Origin: Prevotellaceae bacterium UBA3646
GTDB lineage: Bacteria; Bacteroidota; Bacteroidia; Bacteroidales; Bacteroidaceae
DNA: 14,477 nucleotides
NCBI GenBank assembly: GCA_002373535.1
Contig: DFKL01000171.1
Location: forward strand, 1 to 14,477
Direction of reading: 5' to 3'
Part shown: one piece after another, positions 5,589-14,454 of the stretch
Layout: every line of letters starts with the position of its first letter
How positions within the stretch are numbered: the first letter of the stretch is position 1
The notes under the pieces: generated by a model
What the model was told of the DNA's origin: nothing
Databases searched by the model: none
Seen by the model: the letters and a program-made list of their open reading frames with translations, nothing else
Translations under genes and position numbers: made by a program

Positions 5589-6877
5589 TCGGGTGTGGTG
5601 TCTGTGGTGTCTGTGCCATTGTAATCGAGCATCATGCTGTGCAGTGCTTCCAACAGCCGGTCCTTGATGTCGTGCCGTATGTCTTCGGTTTTCTGACGGA
5701 TGTTGGCATAGATGGCTGATCCGCCGTGACTGGCTTCGTCGCCATGGGTAAATGCCATGACGGCCTGAATAAGGTCTTCGCCAAGAATGTAGAGTGCCAT
5801 CGTCGCCAGTGTGTTTCCCAGTATATGGTTCAGACTGGTCCTTATCTGTTCGAGTGCTTGTTCCTTGAGCAGGCTCAGCCCGTAATCGTGTGTGTCGGTG
5901 TATGACTTGCCGTCAGGACCTGTGGCTGTGGCTTCGATGGTGATGGTCTTGCTGGTGATGCTGACATTTTGTGTCTTGGTGTCAACCTGAAGTGTACGGA
6001 TATAGGAGGGGTATGTGGTGAGACCGCCGGTGCTGATGTCCCAGATGTCCCAGGGGGTGCCGTTGACGGAAAACTGTGCCCTGGATATGTCGTGGACGTG
6101 GGAATGGCCGCTGAGTACGTAGTGTATTCCTGCTTCTGCAAAGGCTTGGCGTACTTCGGTTGGCGTGACTGGGCGGACATTGCTGTCGAGGGTCTGGTAT
6201 CTGACGTTGTACAATGTGCGGGGGAGCAGTCGTGCCTGGTTGTTGAAGTGTTCAAGCAGTTGCTGGTGTACGAGGGCGATAATAGTCCGGCCTTCGCTGC
6301 GCAGGGTATGGGCGGTGTGTGCCAGCCATTGCAGGTGTGAGGTGGTGATGCATCCGTCGCTGACGTACCGGCCTGTACCGTATATGTTGGCGTCGAGGCC
6401 TATGACTGCCATGTCGCTGCCTATGCGCTGTGCCCAGGACAGGGTGCCTGTGTGTCGTATGTCGCCGATGAAACCGGCATATATTGTTCTAAAGTCCTGT
6501 GGCGTGGTTTCTTCGTCTCCCAGGTGGTGTGGGTTTAGGATGTCGTGGTTGCCGGGAACGACCAAGACCCGGATTCCTGCTGTACTGACATTGTGCAGCA
6601 GGGTGCTGACGGCTTGGTGTCCTGCTTTTTCTCCGTTGTATGTGAGGTCTCCGCTGATAAGCAGGAGGTCGGGCTTGCCGGCTTTTATGCTGTCCAGTGC
6701 TGCCTGTAGCAGTTGGTAGCTTTGGGCGTCCATCTTGCCAGGGGTGTCTCCGAGCTGACTGACATGTATGGGGGATACGACGTGGCAGTCGCTGATGACG
6801 GCAATCCTGACATCGGCCAGAGTGTGCTGTGTGCCGGTGATGATGGCTATGGACAGGAGGAGGCGCTTGAGGGTCAC
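5561..6877 (-). CDS. Exported calcineurin-like metallophosphoesterase
   Basis: This is a two-metal phosphoesterase of the calcineurin-like superfamily. With the GTG start at 6877 (438 residues) the motifs are: Asp30-x-His32 (SDCH), Gly76-Asp77 (SGDLT), GNHD at 109-112, His204 (ALVHQ) and GHSH at 257-260. All five metal-binding blocks are present. I prefer the GTG because it gives a proper signal peptide (VTLKRLLLSIAII to about residue 21) and lies 10 bases after the NhaA stop. The longer form from 6946 adds a polar 23-residue extension, buries the signal and overlaps nhaA by 59 bases. After the catalytic domain (to about 300) comes a beta section and a helical tail (350-425), ending in a Thr/Asp-rich low-complexity stretch (GTDTTDTTPD). 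The substrate cannot be told; cyclic nucleotides, phosphomonoesters or phospholipids are possible. It acts outside the inner membrane. Confidence 0.92.
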   Translation of the reverse strand: MTLKRLLLSIAIITGTQHTLADVRIAVISDCHVVSPIHVSQLGDTPGKMDAQSYQLLQAALDSIKAGKPDLLLISGDLTYNGEKAGHQAVSTLLHNVSTAGIRVLVVPGNHDILNPHHLGDEETTPQDFRTIYAGFIGDIRHTGTLSWAQRIGSDMAVIGLDANIYGTGRYVSDGCITTSHLQWLAHTAHTLRSEGRTIIALVHQQLLEHFNNQARLLPRTLYNVRYQTLDSNVRPVTPTEVRQAFAEAGIHYVLSGHSHVHDISRAQFSVNGTPWDIWDISTGGLTTYPSYIRTLQVDTKTQNVSITSKTITIEATATGPDGKSYTDTHDYGLSLLKEQALEQIRTSLNHILGNTLATMALYILGEDLIQAVMAFTHGDEASHGGSAIYANIRQKTEDIRHDIKDRLLEALHSMMLDYNGTDTTDTTPDCTVTLQPT

Positions 6878-6887
6878 AGGTCGCTGC

Positions 6888-8285
6888 TTATTCTGTCTTG
6901 GCCTTGGGCAGTGTGTAGTTGAGTATGAGTGAACCTGCGAGTGCACTGGCTATGGTGCCGCTGAGGATTCCGAGCTTGGCGTCGTTGAGGAGTGTGAGCA
7001 TGGTCTCGGCATCGTGGCCAGGCAGTGTGGGCGGATAGGAGAGTGCGGACATGAACATGCTGACGGTGAACCCTATTCCGCATAGTGCGGCTACGCCTGC
7101 CATTGCTCCCCACGTGGTGTTCTCGGGCATCTGGACGATATTGAGCTTGATGCTGATCCAACTGGCGGTGAAGACGCCTGTGAACTTGCCTATGAGCAGG
7201 CCTGTGAAGACTCCCAGCCCTACGCCTTGGAAGAGATTGGCGAGGCTCATCCCGTCGAAGCATACGCCGGCATTGGCGAAGGCGAACAGGGGAATGATGA
7301 AGAAATTGATGGGGTTGCGAAGGATGTCCTCCATGTCCTGCAGCGTGGATATAAGGTGGTCACTGGCTGCCTCGATGGCACGCAGGTCCTGGATGTTGTC
7401 TTCGCTGAGCATATTGGGTGTCTTCCTGTCACGGGCTGTGACCTTGATGTGGGGAAACTTGTCGATATGCTTGCGTATGCGCTCGATATAGAAGCGTGTT
7501 CCGTTGTTGAGCCTGGCGGGGACGCAGAATGCGAGCAGGACGCCTGCTATGGTTGCGTGTATGCCGCTGTTCAGCATAAGCCACCACATGGCGATGCCTA
7601 TAGTGAAGTATGCCATCTTGGTGGCTGACTTCCAGAAGAATGAGGTGAGCAGGCACAGTCCTGCACAGGCAAATGCGCCTAAAAGGTGTGGTATGCTGAT
7701 GTGGTCGGTGTACTTGACGGCTATGACGATAATGCCTCCGAGGTCGTCGGCTACGGCGAGGGCTGCGAGAAAGACCTTGAGTCCGAGGGGAACGCGCTTG
7801 GAGAACATGCTGAGGACTCCCAGGCTGAATGCTATGTCCGTGGCCATGGGTATGGGCAGGCCGCGGCTCATGACACCAAGCATGTCCGGATCGCTGACTG
7901 TTGAGTGCAGGGTAATAAAGAAGATGACAATGGGCATCAACATGCCTCCGCATGCGCCGATGACGGGGAGCATGGCCTTTTTTACACTGGAGAGCTCGCC
8001 GCCGCAGAAAATCTCACGCTTCAGCTCAAGGCCTACGCTGAGGAAGAAGATGGCCATGAGGAAGTCGTTGATGAACTGCAGGAGATTCATGTCCTGGCCG
8101 TGATGGCTAAACAGGTGGAAGCTGCCGATGCTGAGGCTCACTTCTTCCTGCCAGAAGGATTGATACCATTCCTTTGTGGACGGCAAGTTGGCTACGACCA
8201 GGGCGGCTATGGTGGCAAGGACAAGAAGTACGCTGCTGGAGACGTACTTCCTGACCATTTGTATAAAGGTATAGTTTTTTTCCAT
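6888..8285 (-). CDS. nhaA: Na+/H+ antiporter NhaA
   Basis: This 465-residue inner-membrane protein exchanges protons for sodium and serves pH and salt homeostasis. The signatures are clear: PMATDIAFSLGVL with Thr149-Asp150 (E. coli Thr132-Asp133) and LAVADDLGGIIVIA with the ion-binding pair Asp180-Asp181 (E. coli Asp163-Asp164). The spacing of 30 between the first and second Asp is the same as in E. coli. Lys367 in LLIGKFTG matches E. coli Lys300. It is longer than the 388-residue E. coli protein because of a hydrophilic insert at about 262-322 between membrane halves, which I recall as common in Bacteroidetes NhaA. The ATG lies four bases after the stop of the kinase gene, and the phosphoesterase starts ten bases past its own stop, so it sits inside a tight operon. 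A sodium-type V-ATPase ends about 4 kb away, on the other side of the insert. Confidence 0.97.
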   Translation of the reverse strand: MEKNYTFIQMVRKYVSSSVLLVLATIAALVVANLPSTKEWYQSFWQEEVSLSIGSFHLFSHHGQDMNLLQFINDFLMAIFFLSVGLELKREIFCGGELSSVKKAMLPVIGACGGMLMPIVIFFITLHSTVSDPDMLGVMSRGLPIPMATDIAFSLGVLSMFSKRVPLGLKVFLAALAVADDLGGIIVIAVKYTDHISIPHLLGAFACAGLCLLTSFFWKSATKMAYFTIGIAMWWLMLNSGIHATIAGVLLAFCVPARLNNGTRFYIERIRKHIDKFPHIKVTARDRKTPNMLSEDNIQDLRAIEAASDHLISTLQDMEDILRNPINFFIIPLFAFANAGVCFDGMSLANLFQGVGLGVFTGLLIGKFTGVFTASWISIKLNIVQMPENTTWGAMAGVAALCGIGFTVSMFMSALSYPPTLPGHDAETMLTLLNDAKLGILSGTIASALAGSLILNYTLPKAKTE

Positions 8286-8289
8286 GTGT

Positions 8290-9393
8290 CTATTTGAGGC
8301 AGTCTGCTATGAACTGTTCCATTTCTGCTTCGTGTTTCTCGATAGAGAGCAGCAGGTGTAGCTGGTTGTCGGCTCGTACGAGGTTGTGGGTGGGGTACTG
8401 GCACTTCCAGTATTTGTCGCCTGAGAGGTAGTCCCACAGGAAGCGTACACACTGCATGTACGGGAAGAGTTTTACGGCATAGGGGAGGTTTTCGATTTCA
8501 ACGCGCGTCAAGAACGTGCTTGCGCTGCTGAGGTAGCCTTCGGTGAATGCCTTGAAGATGTCGATGTTGAATCCTACGGCGTCCATGTCGGGGTCGTCCT
8601 CGGCTACCTTGTTGGCTGCGGTGCGCAGGAAGTCGCCGTAGTCACTGAAGATGAAGTTGGGCATGACGGTGTCGAGGTCTATGACGCAGAGGACGTTGTC
8701 CTGCTGGTCGAACATCATGTTGTTGACCTTCGTGTCGCAGTGGCACACGCGTTTGGGCAGGATGCCTTCGCGTCCCATGCGCTCGGCCTTGCACATATAG
8801 TCGGCACGGGCGTCTATCTCCTTGAGTATGGCCTGGACCTTGGGCTCGCTGACGCGGCCTGCGGGGTCTTTGGCTATTACTTCGCGCAGCTGTTGCAGGC
8901 GGAACTCCATGTTGTGGAAGTCCTTGATGGTCTCGCCGAGCTCGACGGGTATGTCGGCAAGCATGGCCTGGAAATTGCCGAAGGCCTTGCCTGCGGCACG
9001 GCTGGACTCTGGGTCTACGGCTTGCTTGGTTATCGCGTTGTCGATGAAGATCATCATGCGCCAGTACTGGCCGTCTACGACGGCATACAGCTTGGAGGGG
9101 TCTTCCTTGCTGGGCATGAAGGTGAGTACCTTGCGGTCTATGTCGGTTTCACCGGCTGCCTCAAGCTTCTTGCGGATATGTGTGGTGGTTGCATATATGT
9201 TGCGCATGACCATATCTACGTCCGGGAAGACGTTGGTGTTGACGCGTTGCAGGACGTAGTCCGGCTGGTCGGGTTCGGCTGTCTTTACCTTGAGTGTGTC
9301 GTTGATGAGACCTGCTCCCAGGGGCTTGATTTCGCTCACCGTACCGCGGATGGCAAAGTGCCCGACGATTCTTTTCAGTTCGTTCTGTTCCAT
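8290..9393 (-). CDS. nahK: N-acetylhexosamine 1-kinase-like sugar kinase (APH fold)
   Basis: This 367-residue kinase has the aminoglycoside-phosphotransferase fold but most resembles the N-acetylhexosamine 1-kinase NahK of Bifidobacterium longum. Shared blocks, from memory of that protein, are VLQRVNTNVFPD (near 47-58), HCDTKVNNMMFD (218-229, B. longum HNDTKLNN), VIDLDTVMP (237-245) and YPTHNLVR near the C-terminus. The catalytic aspartate is Asp220, and Asp239-Leu-Asp241 is the metal-binding block. NahK makes GlcNAc-1-phosphate or GalNAc-1-phosphate from the free sugars, a salvage route useful to gut bacteria that eat mucin or host glycans. It is the first gene of a four-gene minus-strand operon, with a TATATTTG promoter box about 47 bases before its ATG. 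The exact sugar cannot be told from the sequence; annotation as aminoglycoside resistance would be misleading. Confidence 0.85.
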   Translation of the reverse strand: MEQNELKRIVGHFAIRGTVSEIKPLGAGLINDTLKVKTAEPDQPDYVLQRVNTNVFPDVDMVMRNIYATTTHIRKKLEAAGETDIDRKVLTFMPSKEDPSKLYAVVDGQYWRMMIFIDNAITKQAVDPESSRAAGKAFGNFQAMLADIPVELGETIKDFHNMEFRLQQLREVIAKDPAGRVSEPKVQAILKEIDARADYMCKAERMGREGILPKRVCHCDTKVNNMMFDQQDNVLCVIDLDTVMPNFIFSDYGDFLRTAANKVAEDDPDMDAVGFNIDIFKAFTEGYLSSASTFLTRVEIENLPYAVKLFPYMQCVRFLWDYLSGDKYWKCQYPTHNLVRADNQLHLLLSIEKHEAEMEQFIADCLK

Positions 9394-9439
9394 AGTAATA
9401 TGTATTTAAGTGTTTTGTCTTTTGTTGGGCAATGTATGG

Positions 9440-9447
9440 CAAATATA
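9440..9447 (-). promoter_or_regulatory. -7 promoter box for the nahK-nhaA operon
   Basis: On the minus strand this reads TATATTTG, a full match to the Bacteroidetes -7 consensus TAnnTTTG, placed to start transcription at about 9430-9434 and give a leader of roughly 40 bases before nahK. The -33 region is AT-rich without a clear TTTG. The surrounding 9438-9455 contains a tandem GGCAAATA repeat. No terminator is visible between 9510 and here, so read-through from the gene upstream is possible. Confidence 0.55.
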
Positions 9448-9510
9448 GGCAAATATTCTTGATTTTTTATTATTCTTTGCCTGATTTGTGGTTCTTTTTC
9501 CGTCATTTCT

Positions 9511-12351
9511 TCATTTTCCGGCATGCTGCAAGGTGCCGTCGGGTGTCCAGCCTTCGGCCTGAATCTGGAATGTGCCGGGGGTTGAGTTGTTGGCTACGCG
9601 TATAGTGGCTCGTCCCTGGTGGTCGAGGACGAGGCTGGGATTCCAGTACAGTGTCCTGCGGTAGTCCTGTGGCGGTGGCGGGGTGGTGCCGTAGTCGGGG
9701 TTGTAGAACTCGTCGGGTATGCTGAATCCGTCCATGACCCAGCGTCTGTTGACCTGATATGTGCGTACGGCATCGTCGGGCAGCAGTCGCAGGTCTACGC
9801 GGACTATGGGCTGGTTGCTGCCCTGGAAGTCGGCGTCGCCCTGGCGGCGGGGTGCATAGTCGGTGTAGATGTACACACGGTCGAGGTTGCTGAGGAGACG
9901 GTATTTGTCGAGGTGGTGCGTGCTGAGATTGAATGTCTCCTCGGGCATCTGTTGAATGCCTTGGTTCCTGGCGGCCGTACTTTGCTTGGATCGCTCCATG
10001 TCGTTGCGTGCATTGACGGCTTTGCCGTCGTATCGTACTTCGACGGGGTAGTTGCGGTCCATGCCCATGTCGCCGATGTAGGCGCGGGAGATGTCGGTGA
10101 CGAACTTGTCGCTGCCTTGAAAATAGCCTGGACATAGTCCTGCGTCTATGGTGGTGTTGTATGCTTCGTATGCGTCTATGACGTAGGCGGGCTTGCCTGG
10201 GATGAATTCCATGCGGCCGCGGCGACGGCTGCCTACCGTCACTTCGCCAAGTGTGTGTACGTCGATTTCGTGGCTGTCGTACTGACGTTGGTCTGCAGGC
10301 GCGGGTGCCAGTGTCTTCTGGTAGTGGTCGTATGGCTTGACAAAGCGTGGGTAGATGGGGTCTATCTTTACGTAGAACTCGGGATATACCATGTCTTTGT
10401 CGTCTTTCTTGTCAATGCCGTTCTGCACCCAGATATGGGACCTGGCTTGTTTCTTTTCCTGCTTGCTCCACCGGAGTGTGTCGCTGGCGGCAAGAAAGAA
10501 GTAGTGCTGATCGTAGTAGCGTGGCATCTTGATGGTGAACAGTCCTCCGTCTTCGACTGGCATTTCGCCTAGAACGCTTTCTGAACCCGGCTGGGTCCAC
10601 TCGGCATGTACCTTTACCGAGGGCTTTACGCCTTTTTCTTTCTTGCGGAAACGGTCGTTGGCCGTATTGGTATTTGTGGCGATTTCACCGCTCATGTCGA
10701 GTAGCTGGCGACTGTTGGCATTCATTTCGTCCAGTGCGTCCGGCTCCTGGGTGGGATCGGGGTTGGTGTATGACTGTGTCTCAGAATCCTGTGCCATCTG
10801 TGCTCCTTCCTTGGTAAAGTCGGAGAGGTTCTCTATCAGCTCGTAGTTGTAGACGCCTCCCTTGACGAGCTGGTATCTTGATTCGGGGAGGTGTAGCAGT
10901 TCCCAGTTCTTGGGTACTGCCATCTGGTGCCATGAGTATCTTCGCCAGCCTTGTGTCATCATCAGCAGGTCGAGGGCGGTGCGGTGTTCCTGGTCGTCTT
11001 CCCTGAAGTACCAGTCGGGATCTGGTATGAATCCACGTATCTGGCTGGAGAGGAGCATCTCGGCCATGATGCTGGCATTGTCATATATGAACTTGCTGCC
11101 TGCTGCGTCGCGCACGGAAATACTGAGGTGCGCACCTGGTGCTCCCTGTATTTGCAGGTCTGTCATCTCGTATGGCTTTACCGACTGTTCCGGCATGTCT
11201 GATATGCTTACGTTTTGTGTCTGCATGTCTGGCGCGCGGAAGAAGGCAAGGCGGTCTGCATAGATGCGTCCCTGACTGTTGAAGACGGTGACTTGATAGA
11301 CTCCGCTGCTGCCTGGGGATGGGGTATATGTGAGGGTGTCGTGCGTGACGGTGCTGAAATGCTGAAGTATGCCGTCTTTCATGACGGTGATGCCGAGCTG
11401 CTCGCTGGCGGCGGTGCCGACAGGGATGGCGCTGATTTTTATGTGACGGGGTGTGGCATCGACGTAGAGGCTTACTCCGTCCTGGCGTATCTTAGGGAGC
11501 TCGCAGGTGACGGGTGTTCCCTGGCTGCCGGCCTGGAACACGGCTTTGAGCCGTCCATGGGTGGGAACGTCTGCTTCCATGACACCACGGCCTCTGTTCC
11601 GGGTCTGGTATCGGCGCCCTTGTATGGTGACGGTTCCGTCCACGTACTTGCCTTCGTAATCGCGTGCCTCCCACGCTATGCGCTGGCGGGTGCCTGCCAT
11701 GAGGCCGCCGCCTTCGGGGTAGAAGGTGACATGTACGGCGTTCTTGTCTTTGTCGTCACGTATGTGCCGGGAGAGGGGACGGAGTGTCATATCGGGGTAG
11801 TACTGGCCTGGCTCCAGGGGCTTGTCGTATACGGGGAAGACACGGCTATAGAGCTTGTCGTAGTCGCGATAGTAGTCTCGGGCCATCTGCTTGTTGAAGA
11901 AGTATTTTTCAGCATAGCGGCTGTGAGGGTGCTGGCTTGTGCCCCAGTTGAGCTGCCAGCGTGTATATGCGCGCAGTTCGTAGTAGCCGCTGTAGAGGGT
12001 GTCGGCAAGGGCTATGCTGCCGACGGCTTCGCCTTCCTTGACTTCGAGCATCTGGCGTTGTACGAGGTAGCCGTCGTGGTTGAGGAGCTCGGCATACAGG
12101 ATGCCGCTGATGTTGCTGGGCCTTCCTGTGTCGCTACGCCGTATGTATGCCTTGTAGTATATGGTGTCGCCGAGGTAGTAGCAGGTGTTGTCCATGTGTA
12201 TGTAGACGTATTCCTGTGGCAGGGTCTTGCCGAAGGCTTGCAGTCGGCGTGCGTATTCCTGCAGCAGGCTGTCCGGATGTTGTGCCGAGGATGCGGCCGA
12301 GGAGAGAAGTACGGCAATTGCCGTGACGGTTGCATATCTAAGTACGTTCAT
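9511..12351 (-). CDS. Large exported macroglobulin-like envelope protein
   Basis: This 946-residue exported protein belongs to a Bacteroidetes envelope family with macroglobulin-type beta domains. The signal peptide is residues 1-23 (MNVLRYATVTAIAVLLSSAA, cleavage near SSA-Q). An MG2-like domain opens with YVYIHMDNTCYYLGDTIYYK (49-68; Bacteroidetes relatives have LHLDK-x-x-Y-x-x-GDTIWFKAY). Further beta domains include FYPEGGGLMAG (210-220). The family hallmark DLLMMTQGWRRYSW is at 461-474. LGEVTV (701-706) resembles the opening of a TonB-receptor plug, but no barrel follows. The C-terminal block LYWNPSLVLDHQGRATI (901-917) is also typical. Residues 515-575 are polar, probably disordered. Relatives are often labelled hypothetical or TonB plug-containing; the function is unknown to me. 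It lies 26 bases after the helix-hairpin-helix gene and is likely co-transcribed with it. I see no clear terminator after it. Confidence 0.85.
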   Translation of the reverse strand: MNVLRYATVTAIAVLLSSAASSAQHPDSLLQEYARRLQAFGKTLPQEYVYIHMDNTCYYLGDTIYYKAYIRRSDTGRPSNISGILYAELLNHDGYLVQRQMLEVKEGEAVGSIALADTLYSGYYELRAYTRWQLNWGTSQHPHSRYAEKYFFNKQMARDYYRDYDKLYSRVFPVYDKPLEPGQYYPDMTLRPLSRHIRDDKDKNAVHVTFYPEGGGLMAGTRQRIAWEARDYEGKYVDGTVTIQGRRYQTRNRGRGVMEADVPTHGRLKAVFQAGSQGTPVTCELPKIRQDGVSLYVDATPRHIKISAIPVGTAASEQLGITVMKDGILQHFSTVTHDTLTYTPSPGSSGVYQVTVFNSQGRIYADRLAFFRAPDMQTQNVSISDMPEQSVKPYEMTDLQIQGAPGAHLSISVRDAAGSKFIYDNASIMAEMLLSSQIRGFIPDPDWYFREDDQEHRTALDLLMMTQGWRRYSWHQMAVPKNWELLHLPESRYQLVKGGVYNYELIENLSDFTKEGAQMAQDSETQSYTNPDPTQEPDALDEMNANSRQLLDMSGEIATNTNTANDRFRKKEKGVKPSVKVHAEWTQPGSESVLGEMPVEDGGLFTIKMPRYYDQHYFFLAASDTLRWSKQEKKQARSHIWVQNGIDKKDDKDMVYPEFYVKIDPIYPRFVKPYDHYQKTLAPAPADQRQYDSHEIDVHTLGEVTVGSRRRGRMEFIPGKPAYVIDAYEAYNTTIDAGLCPGYFQGSDKFVTDISRAYIGDMGMDRNYPVEVRYDGKAVNARNDMERSKQSTAARNQGIQQMPEETFNLSTHHLDKYRLLSNLDRVYIYTDYAPRRQGDADFQGSNQPIVRVDLRLLPDDAVRTYQVNRRWVMDGFSIPDEFYNPDYGTTPPPPQDYRRTLYWNPSLVLDHQGRATIRVANNSTPGTFQIQAEGWTPDGTLQHAGK

Positions 12352-12377
12352 AGTCGTCAGGTTGTTTGGTCGTAGAG

Positions 12378-14426
12378 TCAGACTGTATATCTTATTTGTA
12401 TTGAAATGTCGTTTTTGGCGCTTGCCGATATCATGTCCTCGCCTGTGGCGATCTTGTCACGGTCCAGCATCTTGGTGATACCGTAGCGGGCTTCGATCAT
12501 CCAGTGACCGCGGGGGTGTGTATATCTAAGTCCGGCCGCGGCACGTATGCCCTGGCCGAAATATGTGGTCCCGGAAAAGCTGTTCCACATGGCCGGTTCG
12601 TACACATAGACCCTGGTCAGGTAGTCCGGGGTGTCAAAATATGCTGCAGTCAGTGCCAGCCTGAGGCTCTTGTCCTTCAACGGCGTGGCTATGAGGTTTT
12701 CGCTGACGGCATAGCCTGTGTTCCTTGTCTTCTGACCTCCGGCTGCAACGTGTATGTTGGCTGTGGTCTGCAGTTTGTATCTGTGGCTTGGCTGCAGGGT
12801 CCACTGGAACCTGATACGGTGGTGCGGTATCATGGCGTCGTTGGCCTCGCGGCGTTTCATCTGGTAGCGAAGGCCGAGTGTGTGTGTCGACGTGGCGGGG
12901 TCGGGGGACGTGTGCCACAGGGCTTCCAGCATGAGGTCCTGGCCGTGGCTGCTGTGTGTCATCTGGTATCTGGGCCAGTAGTCGGCAAAGAGGTCCAGAT
13001 ATGTGGTAAGCGTCCAGTTCTGCCATGGAGTGGCTTCTATCCGTACCATTACTCCCGACTCGTTTTGTGTCTGGCTGCCTTCGGATATGGCGCCGGAGTA
13101 AAACGAGTGGTATCTATGACTGTAGTATCTGCCAAGGAGTCCTATCTTCCAGTTGCGTGTAGCCAGGTATGTGACTTTGCCCAGTACGGCAGGTCCTCCG
13201 GGACTGACGGCAGATATGTTGTATGCTATCTCGCCTGACAGGGTCCACCGGTAGTGGCTGTACATGGCAGAGAGGCCTATGTTGCCGAAATCGTTGCCGC
13301 GTGGGTACCATTGGCGGTATTTCTCGTCTCCCGGGGAGAGGGTGCGGCCGAAGTGCTGCCAGTAGCCTGTCGCTCCGATCGTAAAATGGCGATAGGACAG
13401 CTGTGCATGTGCTCCTACGACCGTGGCAGACAGGTTGTTCTTTTTCCTTATCTCGTTCAGGCTGCGATGGTATCCGTCGGTAGTGACGGTCTTTGCGGTT
13501 CCGTCGTCATTGAGGGTGGCGTCCATTAGGTTGTACGAGGCAAAGAGGGTAGCCTGCCAGGCGATGCGGCCGGTGCTGACCTGCGGTCTGGCGTCGGAAC
13601 CGAGGGTTATTGCCGCACCGCGCATGTAGCCTGTCTCGCCGGTTCCTGTCATCGGGCGTATGCCTTGGGTGGTGGAATTCATCATGCCGCTTTTCCCGAA
13701 CGGCGTACGTGCTGCCATGACAAGGCCCTCGCCCCAGCCGGCACGGTAGTCTCCGATGATTGCCTGACGCACGATGCCGAGGTTGCGCAGGGCTATGTAT
13801 GCTCCGAAACTGTCGCCCCATCGTTCTCCCTGGTCTTTCTCCATGTGTGCGCCGGCCTGGACATGGCGTGAGGTCATATTGTACCTGAGACGGTTGTACA
13901 GAGGGTCGCCTTGGTAATAGCCTGTGCGGAAGCCTTGCCTGCGGTACAGGGGGATGTCGATGCGCGTGTCGATAGTGTGGCGGTGGTCTGTGAACAGTGA
14001 CTTGAAATCTGTCGGGCGTGACGTCGTGTCACGGACTGTTATTGTAAAGAACAGGGGGAGGATAAGTCTGGTCTCGGTGTCAATCGATGGTATCAATGCC
14101 AGTTCGCCCAAAGTTTTCATGGGTCCGTCCAGATGGGTATATGCCTGTATGTCTTCTATCTGGCCTGGTGTAAGAAATGGTATCTGTGCCATTTCTTCGG
14201 GTGTGGCGGTGTTTATGTCCAGCGGGTTGGCATGTAGCTGTTCCAGCCCTTGTATGTATTCTTGCCATGAATCTGTCGTCATGGCTTCAGCATCGTAGCT
14301 CAGGCTCTGGATGAAGTCTTCCCATGAAACGGATTCGTATGACATAGGATATCTGTAATCAGGCTTGTCTTCCGGCCCGGCAGATCCCAAAGAGCACAAA
14401 ATGGCAAGGAGTGTGAGCAAGGCCAT
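12378..14426 (-). CDS. Helix-hairpin-helix plus beta-barrel envelope protein
   Basis: This 682-residue protein has a short hydrophobic signal (1-16, cleavage near GSA-G) and a ComEA-like helix-hairpin-helix section: NPLDINTATPEEMAQIPFLT at 67-86, continuing through TPGQIEDIQAY, and a second half near 100-125 (MKTLGELALIPSIDTETR). From about 145 to the end it is rich in alternating aromatic and polar beta-strands, ending SIQIRYTV, which suggests an outer-membrane barrel. GDYRAGWGEGLVMA (226-239) is a block I associate with this Bacteroidetes family. The helix-hairpin-helix pair probably serves protein contacts or an unknown periplasmic task; DNA binding is not shown. The signal has no Lys or Arg before the hydrophobic core, which is unusual, but the frame upstream holds no ATG, GTG or TTG before it enters the tRNA. 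Its ATG is 28 bases from the tRNA 3' end. Confidence 0.85.
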   Translation of the reverse strand: MALLTLLAILCSLGSAGPEDKPDYRYPMSYESVSWEDFIQSLSYDAEAMTTDSWQEYIQGLEQLHANPLDINTATPEEMAQIPFLTPGQIEDIQAYTHLDGPMKTLGELALIPSIDTETRLILPLFFTITVRDTTSRPTDFKSLFTDHRHTIDTRIDIPLYRRQGFRTGYYQGDPLYNRLRYNMTSRHVQAGAHMEKDQGERWGDSFGAYIALRNLGIVRQAIIGDYRAGWGEGLVMAARTPFGKSGMMNSTTQGIRPMTGTGETGYMRGAAITLGSDARPQVSTGRIAWQATLFASYNLMDATLNDDGTAKTVTTDGYHRSLNEIRKKNNLSATVVGAHAQLSYRHFTIGATGYWQHFGRTLSPGDEKYRQWYPRGNDFGNIGLSAMYSHYRWTLSGEIAYNISAVSPGGPAVLGKVTYLATRNWKIGLLGRYYSHRYHSFYSGAISEGSQTQNESGVMVRIEATPWQNWTLTTYLDLFADYWPRYQMTHSSHGQDLMLEALWHTSPDPATSTHTLGLRYQMKRREANDAMIPHHRIRFQWTLQPSHRYKLQTTANIHVAAGGQKTRNTGYAVSENLIATPLKDKSLRLALTAAYFDTPDYLTRVYVYEPAMWNSFSGTTYFGQGIRAAAGLRYTHPRGHWMIEARYGITKMLDRDKIATGEDMISASAKNDISIQIRYTV

Positions 14427-14454
14427 GACGGTGTTTCCAACTACATAAGCGAAG

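Noticed and set aside
8290..9393. Aminoglycoside resistance phosphotransferase
   Set aside because: Shared fold only; the conserved blocks match N-acetylhexosamine 1-kinase, and the operon context has no resistance genes.
11215..12375. Long plus-strand open frame (386 codons) opposite the 946-residue protein
   Set aside because: It is rich in Val, Ala, Gly and Cys with no recognisable domain, and the minus-strand frame has a signal peptide and family motifs.
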